The notes beneath the pieces are model-generated. The model ran no database searches. It saw only the letters and a list, made by a program, of their open reading frames with translations, and was not told the origin of the DNA. DNA of 8,480 bases, from contig JAKSKC010000056.1 of the NCBI GenBank assembly GCA_024401945.1, positions 1-8,480 on the forward strand, given 5' to 3'. The position numbers and the translations under genes were made by a program. Source of the stretch: Bacteroidales bacterium (GTDB lineage Bacteria > Bacteroidota > Bacteroidia > Bacteroidales > UBA932). How positions within the stretch are numbered: position 1 is the stretch's first letter; every line of letters starts with the position of its first letter. Below, piece by piece: positions 5,431 to 8,480 of this stretch.

Positions 5431-6007
5431 ACACAGCGCTTTTCAGTTCGTCGGGAAGCCTCTCCGCCACAGGGGCCAGGAAAGATATTATCTGCAGCCT
5501 GCGCGCATCGGCCCCGTCTATGCCGCGGGATCTCATATAGAACAGTTCTTCCGGATTGAGATAGCCCGTGGTGGCTCCGTGCGAACACTCCACATCATCT
5601 GCATATATCTCGAGCTGGGGGGATGTTTCGACCCTGGCGTCCTGGCTCAGCAGGACAGTATGGTTCTCCTGATAGGCCTTTGTCTTCAGGGAGCCCCTGC
5701 GTACGTATATGAGGCCGTCGAACACGGCTTTCGCGCCCTCCGCGACTATTCCCTTGAAAAGCTGACGGCTGATTCCGTTCCCGGCGTTGTGGCGCACCCT
5801 GACATTGAATCCGACATTCCCGGGACGGGTACACAGGTAAAGGCCGGCTATGTCAACCTCGCAGCCTTCGCCGTCGATGCATATCTCCGTGAGCACATCG
5901 GCCTGTGTCCCCGGAAGCACCAGGAAAGTCCATTTCAGACTCTCCCCCGCCGCAAGGTGAACGCTCTGCGGCACTTCATCCCTTCCTATCAGAAATATCC
6001 TATCCAT
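5408..6007 (-). CDS. sufD: SufD, half-length (C-terminal beta-helix core only)
   Basis: SufD is the SufB paralogue in the SufBC2D scaffold that builds Fe-S clusters. This 199-residue protein contains only the conserved C-terminal core: HNAGNGISRQLFKGI (73-87), AVFDGLIYVRRGSLKTKAYQ (94-113), LEIYADDVECSHGATTGYLN (132-151) and LFYMRSRGID (155-164). His143 in CSHGAT corresponds to the interface His needed for iron entry in E. coli SufD. Typical SufD has about 350-450 residues, so the N-terminal half is missing; immediately upstream is intact sufC, so no lost reading frame is hidden. I chose the ATG at 6007, whose gene overlaps the sufC stop by eight bases; an in-frame TTG at 6019 with GGAAGG upstream is an alternative. 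The core is free of stops and well conserved, which suggests function. Confidence 0.85.
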   Translation of the reverse strand: MDRIFLIGRDEVPQSVHLAAGESLKWTFLVLPGTQADVLTEICIDGEGCEVDIAGLYLCTRPGNVGFNVRVRHNAGNGISRQLFKGIVAEGAKAVFDGLIYVRRGSLKTKAYQENHTVLLSQDARVETSPQLEIYADDVECSHGATTGYLNPEELFYMRSRGIDGADARRLQIISFLAPVAERLPDELKSAVYESLSEC

Positions 6008-6752
6008 CGATGCTTTCAAAGCCTTCCGCCCATATTCTGTCCGCGAGTTCCGGACCTCCTGTCCTGACTATCCTTCCGTCCTTCAGCACGTGTACCACGT
6101 CGGGACGGATGTATTCGAGCAGTTTCTGGTAGTGAGTTATTATTATGAAGGATTTTTCCGGGGAGCGGAAGGAATTGACCCCGTCCGCCACTATTTTGAG
6201 AGCATCCACATCCAGGCCTGAATCGGTTTCGTCGAGGATGGCGAGCGCGGGCTCGAGCATTGCCATCTGGAATATCTCGTTGCGCTTCTTCTCCCCCCCG
6301 GGAAAGCCCACGTTGACGTCCCTCTTCACGAATTCACCCTTCATCCTGACCAGTTCCATCCTGGCCTTGACCATACGGAGGAACTCTGCAGGCGGGATAT
6401 CGGGCAGTCCCCGGGCTTTCCTGCGGGCGTTGACCGCAGCCTTCATGAAGTTGAATATGCTTACTCCCGGAATCTCGACAGGATACTGGAAACTGAGGAA
6501 GATGCCGGCGCGTGAACGCTCCTCCGGGGCCATTTCCAGAAGGTTCCTTCCGGAATATTCTATGCTGCCTTCCGTCACCTTGTAGTCCGGGCGTCCGGCA
6601 AGGACCGCGCTCAAAGTGGATTTTCCGGCTCCGTTGGGTCCCATAACGGCATGAACCTCACCGGGACGGATGGTCAGGTCGACACCCTTCAGTATTTCCT
6701 TTTCAGCAATCCCTGCGTGGAGGTTTCGTATTTCAAGCATATTTCCTGTCAT
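6000..6752 (-). CDS. sufC: Fe-S cluster assembly ATPase SufC
   Basis: SufC is the soluble ABC-type ATPase of the SufBCD complex; ATP binding drives a SufC dimer that opens the SufB-SufD interface for cluster assembly. The 250 residues show Walker A GPNGAGKST (38-46), the Q-loop SFQYPVEIPGV (87-97), signature FPGGEKKRNEI (150-160), Walker B LAILDETDSGLD (170-181), and switch His207 (ITHYQ). The signature normally reads FSGGEKKR; here the Ser is Pro151, an unusual change. Two starts are possible: ATG at 6752, or ATG at 6740 (MLEIRNLHAG), which fits family N-termini better and leaves room for a leader if the promoter at 6759-6766 is used. It lies 26 bases after the tiny lipoprotein ORF and overlaps sufD. 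Confidence 0.95.
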   Translation of the reverse strand: MTGNMLEIRNLHAGIAEKEILKGVDLTIRPGEVHAVMGPNGAGKSTLSAVLAGRPDYKVTEGSIEYSGRNLLEMAPEERSRAGIFLSFQYPVEIPGVSIFNFMKAAVNARRKARGLPDIPPAEFLRMVKARMELVRMKGEFVKRDVNVGFPGGEKKRNEIFQMAMLEPALAILDETDSGLDVDALKIVADGVNSFRSPEKSFIIITHYQKLLEYIRPDVVHVLKDGRIVRTGGPELADRIWAEGFESIDG

Positions 6753-6758
6753 AACTTA

Positions 6759-6766
6759 CAAAGATA
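6759..6766 (-). promoter_or_regulatory. Possible internal promoter (-7 box) for sufC-sufD-ispE
   Basis: TATCTTTG on the minus strand is a perfect TAnnTTTG box directly before sufC. No convincing -33 TTTG is found at 19-21 bases. A transcript would start near 6753, leaderless for the ATG at 6752 but with about 12 bases of leader for the ATG at 6740. It would let sufC-sufD-ispE be expressed apart from sufB-pnuC. Confidence 0.4.
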
Positions 6767-6778
6767 GCAAATCGTTAA

Positions 6779-6871
6779 CTATTGTTGTCCGGGATGAAAT
6801 CGATGCTTTCCGCAAGACGATAACAAAGCGGTCAGAACCGCTGCCAGTGTAAATATCCTTTTCATTTCCAT
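6779..6871 (-). CDS. Tiny lipoprotein-like ORF between pnuC and sufC
   Basis: The 30-codon ORF encodes MEMKRIFTLAAVLTALLSSC followed by ten residues (GKHRFHPGQQ). The N-terminus is a textbook lipoprotein signal: basic n-region, hydrophobic helix, and lipobox LSSC with Cys20, so the mature peptide would have 11 residues, two of them His. It starts eight bases after the pnuC stop (second ATG at 6865), which suggests translational coupling. It may be a genuine small lipoprotein, a remnant of a longer one cut by an early TAG, or chance. The DNA also holds a 6-bp hairpin (AGCGGT-CAGA-ACCGCT, 6827-6842). No family is recognised. Confidence 0.45.
   Translation of the reverse strand: MEMKRIFTLAAVLTALLSSCGKHRFHPGQQ
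6827..6842 (-). terminator. Possible attenuating hairpin within the sufB-sufC interval
   Basis: On the minus strand AGCGGT-TCTG-ACCGCT, a perfect 6-bp stem with a four-base loop, is followed by TTGTTAT. It resembles a weak intrinsic terminator after pnuC and could reduce read-through into sufC. It falls in the signal-peptide codons of the tiny lipoprotein ORF, so it may simply be coding sequence. Confidence 0.25.
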
Positions 6872-6879
6872 ATTTTGTT

Positions 6880-7461
6880 TCAGTTGCCGTTTTTCAGAAG
6901 TCTGCGCCAGTGGACCACGGAACATATGCCGTTGACAAGATAGAGGAATGCTACCCCGCACATGACCCACAGGCCGGAACTCAGGTACAGGACCATATTG
7001 GCCATGTTAAGCAGCATCCATACTATCCAGCATTCCCAGCGCTTCCTGGCACTCAGCCACTGGGCCAGGAAAGTGAACATCATGATGTACGAATCCAGCC
7101 ACGGGGAGGGGTCCGGAGTGTATCTGTCAAGAAGGGCGCCGACTGCCGATCCTGAGACGAGCACTGCAAGAACCAGGACCAGCCACTCGCCGGCCGCGAC
7201 AGAACTGACCTTGAGTTTCCTGCTGTCCGAGGCGCTCTGTTCCTGCTGTGACGGATGTGTCCACCTCCAGTGACCGTATATGTTGATGGCGAAGGCGACA
7301 GGCTGCAGGGCCATCGCCGCGAACAGGTCATTCCTCCAGAAGAGCACGAACAGGAATATGTTGTACAGATATCCTATCCAGAAATTGTACTTCGAGTTGC
7401 GCCCTGCCAGAATCACGCAGGACAGACCAAGCAATGCCGATACTATCTCCCACCAGTTCAT
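6880..7461 (-). CDS. pnuC: PnuC-family vitamin transporter
   Basis: The 193-residue protein is an inner-membrane PnuC-type facilitator, a family whose members import nicotinamide riboside (PnuC), thiamine (PnuT) or riboflavin (PnuX), trapped inside by phosphorylation. Visible hallmarks are NWWEIVSALLGLSCVILAGR (2-21), WIGYLYNIFLFVLFW (28-42), LQPVAFAINIYGHWRW (52-67), FTFLAQWLSARKRWECWIVW (129-148) and the closing YLVNGICSVVHWRRL (174-188). About seven membrane segments fit the length. The middle, about residues 68-88, is a polar Gln/Ser loop. The substrate cannot be decided: in Bacteroidota many relatives carry thiamine, but no thiamine pyrophosphokinase, TPP riboswitch or NR kinase is visible here. 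It begins seven bases after the sufB stop, with GGAAAGG as RBS. Confidence 0.88.
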   Translation of the reverse strand: MNWWEIVSALLGLSCVILAGRNSKYNFWIGYLYNIFLFVLFWRNDLFAAMALQPVAFAINIYGHWRWTHPSQQEQSASDSRKLKVSSVAAGEWLVLVLAVLVSGSAVGALLDRYTPDPSPWLDSYIMMFTFLAQWLSARKRWECWIVWMLLNMANMVLYLSSGLWVMCGVAFLYLVNGICSVVHWRRLLKNGN

Positions 7462-7468
7462 ACCTTTC

Positions 7469-8480
7469 CTATCCTATCGAACCCTCGAGCGAAATTGAAA
7501 GAAGTTTCTGGGCTTCGACAGCGAATTCCATAGGAAGCCTCTGGAGAACTTCGCGCGCATAGCCGTTTACTATCAGGCCGACCGCATCCTCCGCAGAGAT
7601 TCCCCTCTGGGTGCAGTAGAACATCTGGTCCTCGCTTATCCGCGAAGTCGTGGCCTCGTGCTCGACCACCGCGCCCGGACAGGAATTCCTGATGACAGGG
7701 AAGGTGTGCGCCCCGCACTCCCCTCCTATGAGCAGACTGTCGCACTGGGAATAGTTCCTGGCTCCGTCCGCACCCGGATTCATCTGCACGAGCCCCCTGT
7801 AGCTGTTCTCGCTCTTTCCGGCGCTGATGCCCTTGCTGATTATCCTGCTTCTGGTACCCCGGCCGATGTGGATCATCTTGGTGCCGGTGTCCGCCTGCTG
7901 GTAATTGTTCGTGAGCGCCACGCTGTAGAATTCGGAGGAACTGTAGTCCCCCTTGAGTATGGTTGAAGGGTATTTCCAGGTCACCGCCGAACCGGTCTCG
8001 ACCTGAGTCCAACTGAGGTGTGACCCCTCTCCCTTGCATATTCCCCTCTTTGTCACGAGGTTGAGTATCCCTCCCCTGCCCTGTGCATCCCCCGGATACC
8101 AGTTCTGTACGGTCGAGTACTTCACGTCAGCCCCTTTCTCCACCACTATCTCGACCACCGCCGCGTGCAGCTGGTGTTCGTCCCTCATAGGAGCCGTGCA
8201 GCCCTCCATATAGCTCAGGCGCGAATCCTCGTCGGCGACAATCAGGGTCCTTTCGAACTGCCCGGTGCCGGATGCGTTGATCCTGAAGTAGCTTGACAGC
8301 TCCATAGGACAGGTCACACCCTTCGGTATATAGCAGAAAGATCCGTCCGAGAAGACCGCCGAATTGAGCGCGGCGAAATAGTTGTCGCCCACCGGGACTA
8401 CGGAAGCGAGGTATCTGCGTACCCGGACCGGATCTCCGCGGACAGCCTCCGAGCACGACCAGCCTATCCTTCCACGCTCC
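7469..8480 (-). CDS. sufB: Fe-S cluster scaffold protein SufB (5' end outside window)
   Basis: The frame is open through the right edge and gives 336 residues of an expected 470-480, so about 140 N-terminal residues are missing. SufB forms the cluster-building scaffold with SufC and SufD. Conserved blocks are [18 protein letters not shown] (31-48), [20 protein letters not shown] (50-69), [12 protein letters not shown] (73-84), GCTAP (93-97), [13 protein letters not shown] (240-252), [19 protein letters not shown] (271-289) and the C-terminus LLSISLEGS. Cys246 and Glu275 lie at the same distances from the end as E. coli Cys405 and Glu434, which are needed for sulfur transfer and cluster formation, so the protein looks functional. 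The in-frame GTG at 8392 is internal, not a start: matching residues continue upstream of it. pnuC follows after seven bases. Confidence 0.96.
   Translation of the reverse strand, partial: ERGRIGWSCSEAVRGDPVRVRRYLASVVPVGDNYFAALNSAVFSDGSFCYIPKGVTCPMELSSYFRINASGTGQFERTLIVADEDSRLSYMEGCTAPMRDEHQLHAAVVEIVVEKGADVKYSTVQNWYPGDAQGRGGILNLVTKRGICKGEGSHLSWTQVETGSAVTWKYPSTILKGDYSSSEFYSVALTNNYQQADTGTKMIHIGRGTRSRIISKGISAGKSENSYRGLVQMNPGADGARNYSQCDSLLIGGECGAHTFPVIRNSCPGAVVEHEATTSRISEDQMFYCTQRGISAEDAVGLIVNGYAREVLQRLPMEFAVEAQKLLSISLEGSIG

Noticed and set aside
5354..6067. A 237-codon open frame on + opposite sufD
   Set aside because: Antisense shadow of sufD; the protein matches no family by eye and the minus-strand product carries conserved SufD motifs.
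6880..7461. TPP or NAD-related riboswitch for pnuC
   Set aside because: pnuC starts seven bases after sufB, leaving no room for a leader aptamer.

Overview
The window looks like a chromosomal segment of a fairly GC-rich member of the Bacteroidota, probably Bacteroidales. Several signs agree. Promoters match the Bacteroidota primary-sigma pattern (TTTG, about 19 bases, TAnnTTTG). Ribosomal protein S16 carries a long Ala/Lys/Glu-rich tail. There is an FeoB-associated Cys-rich mini-protein, and one predicted outer-membrane barrel has a signal peptide ending in Ser-Ala-Gln. I cannot name a genus. No mobile element, phage gene or CRISPR array is visible, and no gap longer than about 120 bases lacks a gene or RNA.

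Layout from left to right. (1) The C-terminal third of a sodium:dicarboxylate-type symporter on + (to 484) ends against a hairpin shared with the next, convergent unit. (2) A tight minus-strand unit (2599 to 494) encodes an FeoB membrane domain without its GTPase domain, a 49-residue Cys-rich membrane peptide, and a hemerythrin-LuxR fusion regulator. Upstream of it on the same strand lies a small outer-membrane beta-barrel (3308 to 2667). (3) tRNA-Leu(GAG) on minus (3470 to 3388) has a terminator that also contains the barrel gene's promoter. (4) rpsP and rimM on + (3589 to 4598) overlap by one base and diverge from the tRNA. (5) A long minus-strand unit runs from the right edge: sufB (5' end outside the window), pnuC, a 30-codon lipoprotein ORF, sufC, a half-length sufD, and ispE, with junctions from a 26-base gap to a 23-base overlap.

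How the parts fit. SufB, SufC and SufD form the scaffold for Fe-S cluster assembly; here pnuC and a tiny lipoprotein gene sit between sufB and sufC, and ispE (MEP isoprenoid pathway) is joined to sufD by an overlap. The MEP pathway ends in two Fe-S enzymes (IspG, IspH), so this link is plausible but inferred. The feoB-like unit joins an iron-transporter membrane domain to a candidate di-iron, O2- or NO-sensitive transcription factor. That unit, and the short SufD within an interrupted suf operon, are the most interesting parts of the window. Everything else is ordinary housekeeping DNA.
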